From assembly GCA_011033025.1 (NCBI GenBank), contig WFMF01000064.1:1-64000 (forward strand): DNA of 64,000 bases, written 5' to 3'. A program made the translations under genes and the position numbers. Positions 21,541 to 33,389 of this stretch are shown here, one piece after another; the first letter of the stretch is position 1; each line of letters opens with the position of its first letter. The notes under the pieces were generated by a model. The model was not told the DNA's origin and made no database searches. It saw nothing but the letters and a program-made list of their open reading frames with translations. Origin of the DNA: Beroe forskalii. Lineage: Eukaryota; Ctenophora; Nuda; Beroida; Beroidae.

Positions 21541-23819
21541 CTTGGTAAATATTTTGGGAACGTAGTATCAATCTTCAGCCTGTGCTTTCAGTATTGACCA
21601 ATTTTGAAACTTTCAGGGCTCATGATGTAACAATAAAAGCTTGGTACTATCATTGGCCGCACTGATTCGTCGTAAAAACGCACTCATTTCGCTCAGCGTT
21701 ATTGAGTGCAACACTTCAAAATATCATCATGTTACTAAACGTTACTCCCGGTGTGTCAATGTTCAGTGTTCAGCGCTTGAAGCTTTCATTTAGCTATAAC
21801 AATCAGAGAGTCTAAGAGTTTAGATAGAAATAGAGTGATAAAAGACCATATCGTGTACATCTTGCATATCATGTAAAAAGAGAAAGCATTTTGAATAATT
21901 ATATTCAGTGTTCTGCTATATAACCATTGACTGTGAATACTGAATGGTTTCCGTGTCAAGGGAAGAATGCTTCATGATAGAAAGTGTACACAGTGTGTGT
22001 GGTGTTCTTCCTTTGATGTCAACTCAGGCGGAGTGCCCTTCCAAAGGACTGTTCCATCGACTCCCAAGGACTCCATTATAGGCTGACGGAGACTGCCTTT
22101 TTGCTTTAGGTACCCAACAGCAGTGTTCTAATTGCGCCAAAAAGGAAAGTCCTGAAGATGAAAGCATCAAAGCGAAAGATTGATGTGACGCCCTTTTTTG
22201 TTCTCAGTGACCATGCTACACTGTTACAAAGCTGATTAAAGCTGGTCGTAATTATCCTTTATCTTTAACATTACAATATGCCTAATTACAGTGATAAAGC
22301 AGCCCAAAAGCCAGCTTTTGCTGGTCGCACTTTTCAGACCACAATACATGTAATGTTCTAATGTCCTTATTATTGCCTCACGTATTATGCTAAAACTATA
22401 CGATGGATCTCTCTGTTGAAAGTAGTTGCAGACTCCAATAAACTCAGAGGTGCTAATTGATCAACCTAATGACGATTCTCTATGAGTAGAGAACGTAGGA
22501 GGGTAAAGTTGGAAGATCTTAGTATTTCAATCATGCCTCGCCCAATATACACGATATAAATATGTACACACATTGGACTTTTGATATAAGACTTGTGAGA
22601 ACTATGAACTTGTTAGAACCATGATGGAGTTCACATTCATTGAAATCACAGTGGTCATTAAATCTAGGACATATTTAATATTTATTGCTAACTCAATATT
22701 TATTGCTAACTCAATTTATTGCTAACTCAATTTTCAATATATTTTATCTAGCTTTCAGAACTTCAGAAGTTATTTTATGTTTTTTAACTTTTGATTTCAA
22801 ATTCCCATGGCTCACGATAACGTTAAATGATGATTTCACTTTTAACCAATAATAAATAATATGAGCATATGCTTTGCATTTGTGCATACAGTTCTGCTGC
22901 ACGCCAAAAGTGCCATCTGAGCACTGATTCTCCAAAGTGATAAAGCCTGAGAGAAGTGGCATCTGAAATTTTATTTACTATTGCATAAAAAATGATCACA
23001 AGATCTCAAAAAACAGTTATCTGAGTGTAATAGTACTATACTTCTGTACCAGTCACTGCCTCGTGTTTTATTTAAACAGCAATGCAGATTTCAGCTTACG
23101 GTAACTAAGTCTCTCCAGTATTATTAATATGGATTAAGTTTTGACTTCTCAGGCCCATCGACACAGATTAAAAGTTGTTTAGTGACGTCACCATCAGAGT
23201 TTCAATCGGAATTGGTGGCATCATGCCGTCAAGTATTAGGAGTGCGTGTAGTATCAAAGCGTTTTACACATCATGCATAGTGATGTATGTATCAACATTC
23301 AACGCGTCACATGTTCAATATCAAGTGCTGCTGTTTGGAGACGCTTTATTAGAGCATTACCGCCTCAAGATGTAAAGAGAGTTGGGAACTGAGAAGTACT
23401 AATAAAACTGGGACAATTTATTTATTCACTTATGTGAATATTGAAAAATATCATATTATACAGTATGTCAATTTTGAAAATATTTCCCAATGCTCATCTT
23501 ACATTACGATCTTATATTTATTGTAAGGCGCGGAGCTTGCAATCTGTTTACGTTGAATATGAACACAATGAAATATCGCATAAGTAACTATGTAATGTAG
23601 ATGCTCAAGTTCTGTACGACGTGTATGACTAAGGGCTTTTCCCGTGCTACAACAGCAAACCACAGGACACTTGGAACTCATCGATTAGTGACGTAATTCA
23701 GCCTTTGTTTTGGGGTTATTTCTGGAGGTGTAGGGTTATTTCGAGTACTACGATAATTTTACAGAACAAGAACATATGTGTGTGCTCGTTATGATAGGTA
23801 TATTATATGTTATATACTT
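21541..23819. other. Intron sequence with no recognised gene
   Basis: AT-rich, with short open frames only. A reading frame after a plausible acceptor near 22112 (QQCSNCAKKESPEDE) is too short to support an exon. TTTATTGCTAACTCAATA is repeated three times near 22679-22732. Confidence 0.4.
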
Positions 23820-23849
23820 AGTGTAAACACACGCAATGAACATTGTGGT

Positions 23850-24245
23850 GGTGATGTGAGAGTTAATTGGTGATGTGTTGGGTAATGGGTGATGTGTAGA
23901 GTTAATGGGTGATGTATTGAGTTAATTTGTGATTTTTAGGGTTAATTGTTGATGTAAAGAGTTGATTTGTGATGTGTGGAGTTAATTGGAGATATTATGT
24001 AGAGTTAATTGGTAGTGTTTAGAGTTAACTAGTTAGTTGGAAATTTTTTGAGTTAATTGGTAGTCTGTAGAGTAAATGATGGTGTAAAGATATAGAGAGT
24101 TAATTGGTGATTTGGTGGTGTGTAGAGTTAATTGTTGATTTTAGAGTTAATTTGTTATTTTTAGAGTGATTTTTAGAGTAAATTGGAAGTGTGTTAAATT
24201 AATTGGTGATGTGCAGAGTTAATCGGTACTGTGTAAAATTAATTG
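23850..24245. repeat. Degenerate minisatellite (GAGTTAATTGGTGATGTGTA)
   Basis: About twenty imperfect units of 17-22 bp, built on AGAGTTAATTGGTGATGTGT, run through this interval. No open frame crosses it. Confidence 0.85.
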
Positions 24246-26290
24246 ATGCGTTTAAAAAATGCTTGTGGATATTACACCTAGATCACCTCTTTTTAGACGA
24301 CTCAGAGAATATGTGAGCTTTAGAGACCCCAATCATACTTTTGAGTATTGATGAATTGAGAAGGTGTTCGAGCATTATTGTCACAAAATTCTCACAATTT
24401 TTACATGATCCGGCTTGAGGTTTATTTAGATTTATGTCACAATTTTTACATTAACTTTATATGAATTCCGTCTGATTCCGTTAATTAAAGTATCATCATG
24501 TCTGTACCGCTGGAGCCTGGAGGGCTCTCTCTGTCCCTCCCACTCTGTGGCTTTTACTATGTCAAGCAATGGCACTAAGATATGACGTCATATCACTGCA
24601 CCTTACCGTAACATAAATACATGCTACATGGTTAGTAAAATGCAAGTGACACTTAATATCTCAGTTCTGTATTTTCTCGGAAACAGCATTAGGTATCGGC
24701 TTGCTTGTGTCGAGCTACGTACGCACTGACCTGTAATTTTTGTGACAATTTTGAGCTCGAACATCTACTGGATGAATTTACTCCTGTGTGTCGTGTGCGC
24801 GCGCGAAAATAGGCTCCTCACCACGATCCTCAATTGACCTCTTCAAAACCCATGATAAAGAGGAAGGAGTAATGACCAATGAAGTAATGACACCACTGAC
24901 CAGTCTCAACACACTATCAACTTGTGGATCATCTTAACGTGTCCTGAATCCAGGATTCATATAGAATTACTCAAGTCACACTGCGAGCCTGGCATTAGTA
25001 ATGACATGTACTGTATATGACATTAAATTATCATACTCCAACGTTCGAGCCTCATCGTGTTTTCATTAATGAGATATAATATAGTAATATTATGCGTGTA
25101 CGGGGTATATATAATTCAGCGTATATAATAATATTATTATATGTTCCTTGCAAACTCCTCCGTCTCCCAGTATTGGCGGTTAGTTATTGGTCCAATACAC
25201 ACATGAGGGATGTGCACGAAACCTTACAACATGCCCCACAGCGGAACAGTAGGCGACTTGATGAGCTCCCCTTGTCGTGGTAACCCCTCATAATGCTGTC
25301 ATTCGAGAACGCCTACCTCTCATGCAACGACCATTATCCAAATCTACAAGCACTGTCACACATTGTACTACGAGTTAATTCTTCTTATTTATTATATTGC
25401 GTAGTACTCAACAACTGGATTTTAGGCAATTATGATGTACGAAATCGGGATATTAAAATAATAATAATAAAGCTCTACGCCAATGTTGTATTTTAAATCT
25501 AATTGACAGCATTTTTAGCAGTTAAACTGCGCGCGCTAAAATTCGATGAAATTGAAAGGGTTATCAAGTCGATTTGCGCATTTATCAAATTCAAATTACT
25601 CGAAATTTGCCACCAATGACACAATGATCTCCATATCATCTTCTATTCAGCAATACTACCTTGTCTATTTGCAATGAAACGGTATAGTACTGACAACACT
25701 AATTGTGATATCATATGGGGCGTGGTCGTTTGCACTACTTCTGATATCATGAAGTAATTTAGGGTGTGGTCCCACCCTACATTGTCACCCAACACAAGAC
25801 ATCGTATTGCTCTTCAACTACTGCTACTACTGTGTAGATACCGTACACAGATAACAGGCGAGGCAGTGTGACGTCATTATCATAGCTTGAAGTGGTATGC
25901 TGATGATGTAGGAGTATCTGTTAGTCGCATCTACTGGGTGTTTGTTCGAGTATCAGATGACATTGCTAACGGTGTATTCTAGTGCTGGAAATAGCTCAGA
26001 GAGAAACTGAGGTCATCGAGCTGCTGTATCTGGAAAGTGTGATATTATTAACTTATCCAGTGCTTTGCCAATTTAATAAATTCATAGTGAGAAGCAACAA
26101 CCATGAATGTTATAGCAGTATGGTGGATTTCAATCATTGCGAAATGCAAATTTAACAGGCTCGGACTTCGATTCTTCTTTGAAAATTGATTCATATCTAA
26201 AAAAGAATTATGTATAGTAGCTGTGTGACTTAGCAGTTATTATGCACCTTCCAGGCATGTTTATGCTATGTATTCAAAAACCCTATAGGC
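24246..26290. other. Intron sequence with no recognised gene
   Basis: Open frames at 25092-25283 and 25293-25496 lack domains, good splice sites and coding composition. No repeat structure of note. Confidence 0.35.
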
Positions 26291-26294
26291 ACTA

Positions 26295-26425
26295 GGGTAC
26301 CGTGCGCAATAAATTATTACGCACTGTAGTGCCGAAATCCGGATTTATTACGCACTGTAGGTCATAATAATTTATTATGGTGCAGTAGATCAGTGCGTAA
26401 TAATTTATTTCGCACAGTTGAGCAA
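26295..26425. repeat. Cluster of TGCGTAATAATTTATTACGCA palindromes
   Basis: Three degenerate versions of a palindrome with core AATAATTTATTA and flanking GCAC/GTGC lie close together. One more copy is at about 8431-8452 in duplication copy 1 and is absent from the matching place in copy 2 (about 11818). Confidence 0.65.
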
Positions 26426-26510
26426 ACTGTACCTTCATATCTTAATTTAAAACATTTCCTTGTGTTTGAAAATATTGCCATTTTCCGAGTAAATTCGGTG
26501 CATAATTCAG

Positions 26511-26652
26511 TTTAATAACTCGTAAAAAGTACTAAACTCAGCATTATGCACCTCGGCCTTCGGCCTCGGTTTCCTAATGCCATATTACACACTCGGGCCT
26601 CCGGCCCTCGAGTGTGTAATATGACGTTTAGTACTTTTTACTCGTTACTAAA
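26511..26652. mobile_element. Small fold-back element with GC-rich inner hairpins
   Basis: Arms of about 27 bp (left 26511-26537, right 26626-26652; core CGTAAAAAGTACTAAAC) enclose two GC-rich hairpins: one around CCTCGGCCTTCGGCCTCGG, one with arms CACACTCG and CGAGTGTG around GGCCTCCGGCC. A 142-bp structure like this is typical of a fold-back MITE. No clear target duplication was identified. Confidence 0.7.
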
Positions 26653-27184
26653 CCCTTCATTTTATTGACGTAATTGACTGATGATTGCGATCTCCTAGCT
26701 TCTACCCTTTTAGATATCATGTAGCGTAATCGAATTTGAGAGTTTAAGTCAAAGCTGAGAAATTATTTTGTTTACATCAGTGTTCTCTCATTTAACTGGT
26801 GCTAATGATGTCCACTGTATTTGAATGGCAGCAACTTAGCAGTTACTACTGTATGTGACTAATTATCAGGCTGTTATGTGAACGCATCATGTACTACAGC
26901 CACTAGGAGTATGATGTATACATGTATTCATGTGTACATGTATGTACAGCTGATGTATATTGTATTATTATGTACAGTGTACTGTACGCAGTGACTAGGT
27001 AGTGAATAGGAATATGATGTATACTGGTACACCTGATGTATAATATTGTACTAGATGTACTTATGAACTTCTGAATACTGATGACGTTAAGTAGACGAAG
27101 ACGTATTGTGTGTCAATTGTCATACTATTACGTATTGAATTCTATGATATAGTCTGTATAATTCGTAGTACAATAATACATTAT
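26653..27184. other. Intron sequence with no recognised gene
   Basis: AT-rich and low in complexity. About 26900-27060 is rich in TGTACATG and GTATAC-like words. No coding feature. Confidence 0.35.
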
Positions 27185-28060
27185 TTTTTCCCTCCCCATT
27201 AGCCTTTTTGTGAATACAAAAAGGCAAATGAGAGGGTTGGCAATGGACAAGTTCAGAAAGTGCCCGGAAAATTTGTACATACTACCTCAACTGTGGTAAC
27301 CATGCTAACAACCAATCAGGAGGCAGTATTCGCTTGCACGTGCGCGCGCCACGGCCGGTGTCCGTGCCAAATTATGTCCAATTTCTTCCTTTTTCAGAAA
27401 AGCGATTATCACAACATCAGTCACTAATTTCTGCGGCTAAATAGAACATAAATATAAGGCCAAGGAGTGAATTTAATTATGATTCACGTACAAACTCGTT
27501 TCTCACTTTGTTACTGAAAATTTAAACAACAAAAGTAGGCAAAAACTATTTCAGCTTTTGCCTTTTCGGGAAATAATAATCCAATTGCTACGACATTAAA
27601 GACTTTAAGCAATCGATACAATTTGACAGAGTTATGGGACTAGCAACTGAAATGAATCGTCAAATTTCTTTTCGAATAAATATGTTGAACAAATTGCAAT
27701 ATTATAACCAATGGTTATTGATCATCTCAGAGTAAAAACCATCTTTATTAACCATTAACCATACAAAAGAAGCAGCTTTATCAAAAGTAGCTAATTAGGC
27801 AAATTCGCATATGAGGAGTCGACTAGCTGCTAACGTAACAAAACTTACACGAAATGAAATAAAGGCTTCGCGCGAAACCTAAAACAACAACGAACCTACG
27901 AATCATGCGCGGCGTAATAAAACTGATGATCACACGTGAAACCTACGTTCCTCCGCAAAGTTACGCGCATACGTTGCAAGGAACTTAAATTAGCTGTTAA
28001 CTGTTATTCATCTTCGAGCGATTTCGTCTTTTCTTATGACGGGGAGGGAAATTAAGCGCC
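27185..28060. mobile_element. Possible MITE with short inverted ends
   Basis: TTTCCCTCCCC near 27188-27199 faces its reverse complement GGGGAGGGAAA near 28041-28051. A perfect 10-bp stem GCCTTTTTGT/ACAAAAAGGC lies just inside the left end. The interior has no open frame. The inverted ends are short and no target duplication is obvious, so this is tentative. Confidence 0.3.
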
Positions 28061-28080
28061 TGCATATGGGAATGGTGGGA

Positions 28081-28114
28081 AACAAGAATTTTGCCTGCAG
28101 GCGCAATTCTTGTT
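28081..28114. repeat. Palindrome next to the Helitron insertion
   Basis: AACAAGAATT and AATTCTTGTT form the outer arms around GCCTGCAGGC, a near-perfect 34-bp palindrome ending 7 bases before the Helitron boundary. Confidence 0.8.
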
Positions 28115-28121
28115 ATGATAA

Positions 28122-28806
28122 CTAGTCGGTTCCCGTCCTACGGACGGCGAATGATGGCAGCCGCATGAGCTAACGGCCACGTGTCCCTTTGACAGTGATT
28201 TGACCGAGCGAGTTTGGAGGGGAAATTGAAACTTTAATTTCTTTAAACGAAAAAAAGTTTTCCCCCACTTAACTTAACCCAATATTGCCGACAATATTCT
28301 CAAAACCTTTACTCATCATCAACAACTCCATAGCGAAGGAATTTTGAAAAAATTCAAAATCTATTTTTTCTCGAAAAGGGCGTGGCCTCCCACGCCCCTT
28401 AGGGAGTAATAATTCGGACAAAATTCTCAAAACTTTTATTCATCATAAGCAACTTTGTGGCGAAGGAATTTTGAAAAAATTCGAAAGTTTAACTTTTACG
28501 AAAAAAGGGCGTGGCCTCCCACTGAGTGACCCAATAATTCGGACAAAATTCTCAAAATTTTATTTATCATAAGCAACTCGATGGCGAAAGAATTTTGGAA
28601 AAATTCGAAACTTTAATTTTTGCGGAAAAAAGGGCGTGGCCCACCACGCCCCTCAGGGTGGCCGAAAAAATCTCATACTATTTTTCTGATTTATTATAAA
28701 GTTTTTGCAACACGATGAAAAAAGAATTTTGTTGCCTTCTTGAAAACGAATCGCCATAAATAAATAAATATATATATATTAACAACACGCATTATATATA
28801 GTAAGA
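28122..28806 (-). mobile_element. Non-autonomous Helitron, copy 1
   Basis: Read on the minus strand it begins TCTTACTATATATAATG next to an A and ends with hairpin CCGTCCGTAGGACGG, a short spacer and CTAG next to a T. That is the Helitron signature: 5'-TC, a 3' hairpin a few bases before CTRR, and insertion between A and T. A second copy with the same ends lies at 40737-41558. Inside are about three tandem units of about 120-130 bp, each with AAAGGGCGTGGC. No Rep/helicase coding is seen. Confidence 0.82.
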
Positions 28807-30326
28807 TGCAAATTCATTGTGCTATGTACTTATGTACTTATGTATGGTTGTAGTACCTACATAATAATTTGGAGTAATGGATGAAATGATGTGATGAGCT
28901 GTGTTGGCTATGTGACATCTTACACAAATTCCAGTTGCAAGTTGATACAATGTGCTAAGTTAATGAAATAAATGCGTTCATTTGTGTGCCGTATTATTTT
29001 CGTGGCCCCTACGACCCTGATGGATAGCGGGCACTGCCAATGTGGACTTATTGACTTCCTACCACAATAGCACGAACCACTGACTCGGCAATCCATTGAA
29101 ATGCAGCTTCACATACATCAGCATATTCAATCTGGACTCTTCCCTCCTGAAAGTTGAATCAAACTCCTGCATACCTGATAAGTACACATTCTGGCTGGTT
29201 TATACACCGCCCATCTCCAAGCTGCAAAGACTATCGACATATTGAGTATTTAGGAATGGGGAGTCTGCAGAGGAGGGGGAGCCTCTGCATGCCGCACATA
29301 TCCCATTACATTTTAGTGTTTTGTACTTTTGTAACCCGGACCCTCATGTTCCCTATGTCACTCCACCCCTGATAAGAGAACAGGAGAGCCTCACCATTGC
29401 TTCTTATGTCACTCCACCCCTGATAAGAGAACAGGAGAGCCTCACCATTGCTTCTTATGTCACTCCACCCCTGATAAGAGAACAGGAGAGCCATTGCTTC
29501 TCAGTCCTTAGCCACATATTGTGTATTAATAATTCACCAGGCTATGCTCTACAATGACAAGGAAGCCTTAGAGACCCCACTTAGCTGGTGTATTACAGTA
29601 TAACAACAGCTAGTATAATACCAATATGTGTTGTGTTGTGGTATATATTATTTATTTCCTGCCTGTTGGCCCGCTGCAGTTCAGATCTCAGTGTACTACA
29701 TTGCGTTGTTTAACATGGTCGTACAATGTGTAGCCTTTGTTATATTATGGACTATGGATGTCAGACCTCCTCCTCCAAAACAATAAAGTAGGTTTAGAAT
29801 ACTGTATGTCTTCCACACGGCTCCATTTTCTCAAAATCATTCTCTATTATCTGCATGGTAGAGTCTACAGTCTACATGGAACAATGTTCCGGTTCATAGG
29901 TCCAAGACAATGATAATTTTATCGTTAGTAATAGAATTATCAACTTAACAATGCAGTAACTATAACGGCTGATGTAGAAATTAGATAACAGTAATGAAAT
30001 TGAGATGATAGAATTTAGACTATGAAACGTTTCGGTTTTGTTTTCATTATGTATCAAGTAAAAACAGCTTCGTTGCGGCTTTCAAGCTCTTCCAAGCACT
30101 ACTTGAAAGAAATTCATAAATAAATGTACATAAATTCATTACATTTATATCAGTAGCATTTATATCAGCAGCATCAGTATCCTGATGCTGCTGACTTGAA
30201 TACATAGTCATATTTACAACATTCTTGAAGATTAAGTGAATCAAGGACAAGAGTGTTTGTATTTCATACAATGATCTCACTATATCCTAAACCTAACTCT
30301 TGACGTCCCCCTTCTCCCTCACGAAG
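28807..30326. other. Right end of the 26.6-kb ZMIZ intron
   Basis: AT-rich intron with one 51-bp triplication at 29354-29505, listed separately. The stretch from 30287 gives a C/T-rich tract (GTCCCCCTTCTCCCTCACGAAG) serving as the acceptor of the next exon. Confidence 0.5.
29354..29505. repeat. 51-bp tandem repeat, three units
   Basis: Units begin ATGTCACTCCACCCCTGATA at 29355, 29406 and 29457. The first two are nearly identical and the third is truncated after GGAGAGCC. The unit length is a multiple of three, so frames stay open on both strands, but there is no other sign of coding. Confidence 0.9.
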
Positions 30327-30512
30327 GACCGAGGCCGGGGTACGTGGGTCCTCATGCCGGAGGAGGGGGTGTCTACCCCGGTATGATGGGCGGGGGCATG
30401 CCCCCTCAGAACAGTCTCGTCTCCCAACTCCCCTCCTCCCTCGTGCCTCCCAGCCAACACATGTTCCCACCGGACATCAAACCAGACATCAAACCCATCA
30501 TCAAGCAGGAAG
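30327..30512 (+). CDS. ZMIZ-like SUMO ligase, Gly/Met/Pro-rich exon with IKPIIKQE
   Basis: Phase-1 to phase-1 exon between CTCACGAAG|GACCG and GAAG|GTCCGT. It encodes about 62 residues: Gly/Met/Pro-rich, then SQLPSSLVPPSQHMFPPDIK and PIIKQE. The two successive IKP motifs, the second followed by IKQE, are candidate SUMO-acceptor sites of the type psi-K-x-E. That reading is an inference and would suit a SUMO ligase that modifies itself. The exon joins in phase to both neighbours and is strongly GC-enriched against the intron. Confidence 0.78.
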
Positions 30513-30674
30513 GTCCGTGTTTCTAATCTTTTGATGTTCATAATATCATGGAAACTCGTGTTTTTCATGGTATAAGTTTTCTGCAAATGAAACTTTACAA
30601 TGTTCCATTCTATTCAAAAGTGAGTATTCACTCCCTTTGATAACTATCCAGATCACCAAATTACCCCCCTCCAG

Positions 30675-30807
30675 ACGAAGGTCCCAGTTTCACGTTCCCG
30701 CGAGACAACCACTGTCTGCTGCCTCCCTTCAAACTGGAACACGATAACCCCAACATGGTCAGGGAGTTCTGTCTCAACAAGGACATGTACCACCAACTCT
30801 TCTCCAA
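30675..30807 (+). CDS. ZMIZ-like SUMO ligase, start of conserved core
   Basis: Acceptor CCCCCCTCCAG|ACGAAG, donor AA|GTAAGT, incoming phase 1, outgoing phase 2. It encodes GPSFTFPRDNHCLLPPFKLE and the following 24 residues to the donor. In vertebrate ZMIZ proteins an LLPPFRLEH-type motif opens the conserved block that leads into the SP-RING, and LLPPFKLEH here matches it closely. Outgoing phase 2 fits the exon at 62512, giving LFSKPDMDIQFKCYH across a 31.7-kb intron. Confidence 0.88.
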
Positions 30808-31115
30808 GTAAGTTAAAGTTGTGTGTCTCAGTTCGAGTAATGTGTGTCTCAGTTCGATCAGTGTGTCTCAGTCCGAGTAGTTTCTGTCTCAGTTCGGGTA
30901 GTGTGTGTCTCAGTTCGAGTAATATGTGTCTCAGTTCGAGTAGTGTGTGTCTCAGTTCGAGAAGTTTCTGTCTCAGTTCGGGTAGTGTGTGTCTCAGTTC
31001 GATTAGTTGTGTGTCTCAGTTCGATTAGTGTGTCTCAGTTCCTCAGTTCGAGTTATGTGTCTCAGTTTGAGTAGTGTGTGTGTGTGTGTGTCTCAGTTAG
31101 AGAATTGTATCTCAG
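30808..31115. repeat. Intronic minisatellite (GTGTGTCTCAGTTCGAGTA)
   Basis: About fourteen units of about 18-19 bp start within 15 bases of the splice donor and run to a GT microsatellite near 31074-31092. Each unit carries TCTCAG, an acceptor-like core. Confidence 0.88.
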
Positions 31116-33389
31116 TGTACTGGTTTTAGGTTTAAATAACATAGTTGATTTCCTTGTGGAATTGTTGGTATGTGTCTATGTTTATTTGTTTTAGTGTATG
31201 TATAAATAATAATATGTAAGTAAGGAGGTATGTACGTATTTTTTCTCGACTCTATTGACAATTAAGAGTCTTTGGTAATTCCTGTCTGTGTATGTTCCGG
31301 TTTGGGTGGATTGATTTGGCGATGTGAAGGACTGATTTAGCGGACTGATGTGAAGGACTGATGTGGGTCTGCTGCCAGCAACAAGTAGTTCTTCGGAAGT
31401 TACTGAAACCAGGCGCTCATGCGTCAGTGTTCGCAATAATTTCAATTTAAAATGGTGACCTTTTGTTCGATGAATTGTCCCTTTAGTTTGATGAGATCTC
31501 TCCAAGTTTTGCGAAACACAAAGAATTCGTGATATTTGGTTACTCTAACAGCAGCTTCTAAACTGCACCCTCATTATCGGTTTATCGAAAATTCGAAAAT
31601 GTAACTGCATTTAAATTCCGTTTTGTGATATTTTGGTAATATTCAAGTTTCTGGTTCCCACGTAGTAGAGCTGCTATCGGATGATTATTAAATTTAAAGC
31701 ATTATATCTGTGCAGAGTGTGTACCATATAAGCATATAAGACCATATGCCACATCCACGCAAACCCAAAAGCTGGCAGCTCCTCATTGTGCTGTCAATCT
31801 GTCTTTAAACGAATAAACGGAGGACAAGCTGAAGAATACCTATCACCTTGGCTAGGTATGGCTAGGAATGAACAAAGAGTAGTCAGTAGTACTGAACATG
31901 GCATGTCAAAATGGAACCTCTGTTAGTGGCATAATACTGTGCTAAACTTAGAAAGGATGACCTGATCTTTGAATCATCAGTCATCATAATATTAGAACTT
32001 TACTGCTACTAAAATAGTGCTGATAGAGATCAAGTTGATCAAGAGAGGGGTGTCTGTCTTGGACACGGAGTTGGGATCTAGATACGACCATTTTGTGAAG
32101 TTGGCAGGTCCGCTGGTATCTTTAATGTGGCTGCATAGCTTCAGCTATGCAGCCGGAATTCATATACATGAATATTGTACAAAGTACGATGTATACGCCG
32201 GATTAGACAAAGTAAAATATTCATATAGTAAGCCTATTAAGTGGAACATTACATATTTTGTACGCACAGCCGTTGTGACGGTGTACACATAGATTTGATT
32301 AGATTCCAAACACTCATCCCATTATTCCATAATGTCCAGATATTATTCACATATTAAGGTCTGAAGAATCAGCATATCGATTACAATGCCCGCGCGCAAA
32401 GTTAGGCGCTTCAGTTTGTTTCTTCTGGCAATGAAAATGATATCACCTCCACCGCCTTGGTGTCTTGTGCACTCAGTAGTACGAGTGTAAGTGTGTACAG
32501 TGTAACTTATCGTGTAACCCCCTTCCTAGCTTCCTAGCAACATGACACACGTTACATCTGTGGTTGTTGGTGTGTTTGTTCTTGTTTTGTTCGGTGTGTT
32601 TGTTTGTACATGACGTGTTGTGTGGGAATGTCAGTTGGTGTAAGGTCAGAAAACAGGGAACACTACAGTAATGATGAGGAAGCGGGTTATTTTTAGCACT
32701 GACTCAATTAAAATCCTCCCTTCTAGATAATATAATGCTTTGAAAAACATTGAATAATAATACTCCAGTACCCGCAAACTACATCCCAAAATTACACTGT
32801 TTTATTTCGTAATTATCAGGTGATGATTTCACACACACGGCAATTATCAGCGTTTCAATAATCTCCTACTTGATTATTATTATTATTTAGCTTGCCTCTC
32901 TCTCAAATAATCTCAACAAAGATTACGTAGTTACGTAATATAATGATAATGTTCTTCTCCTGTAAGTAGTGAGTGAGTGGCATTAAGAGAGAGCGCTGCT
33001 TTGTTGCTATAATGTAATATTTTGTAAATAACATGCAATTTAGATTCAGAGAAGGAATAGTAAAGGTAGTACTAGTAAAGTGGTAATCCGTGTGTGTGTG
33101 CGCGTATGATACTGTGTGTAGATATTATATGTTGCTGAATGTGAACATGCGTGAAGTGTAGTTACTAACCAATCTACAAAACACTGAACAGAAGTGCTGT
33201 GACTTGAGCTGTGTTACAAATGGTAAAATCAAAATATTCATGCATTCACGTTTCCCGTAATGGCAAGCTTTCAAGGTGATTACATCAATAAACGAGTAGC
33301 CATGTTTACAATGAAGGCATGATGTAGCCATGTGAAGCTATGAGGTAGATAGCACCCATTCGACTGTCGCAGCTGATCGTTAATTCTTA
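31116..33389. other. ZMIZ intron with no recognised gene
   Basis: One exon-like stretch at 32018-32106 (IEIKLIKRGVSVLDTELGSR) has plausible coding composition but weak splice sites. A perfect 26-bp palindrome lies at 32129-32154. Everything else is AT-rich with no domain-bearing frame. Confidence 0.4.
32129..32154. repeat. Perfect 26-bp palindrome
   Basis: Arms GGCTGCATAGCT and AGCTATGCAGCC with a 2-base loop. It interrupts an otherwise exon-like reading frame. Confidence 0.9.

Noticed and set aside
22112..22185. Possible terminal exon with QQCSNCAKKESPEDE after an acceptor-like TTTTGCTTTAG
   Set aside because: Too short, no partner exon, and another frame is equally open.
29306..29557. Frames through the 51-bp repeat on both strands
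   Set aside because: They stay open only because the unit length is a multiple of three; no start, domain or splice signal.
30819..31074. Ser/Val/Cys-rich frames after exon 30675-30807
   Set aside because: They are translations of the GTGTGTCTCAGTTCGAGTA minisatellite.
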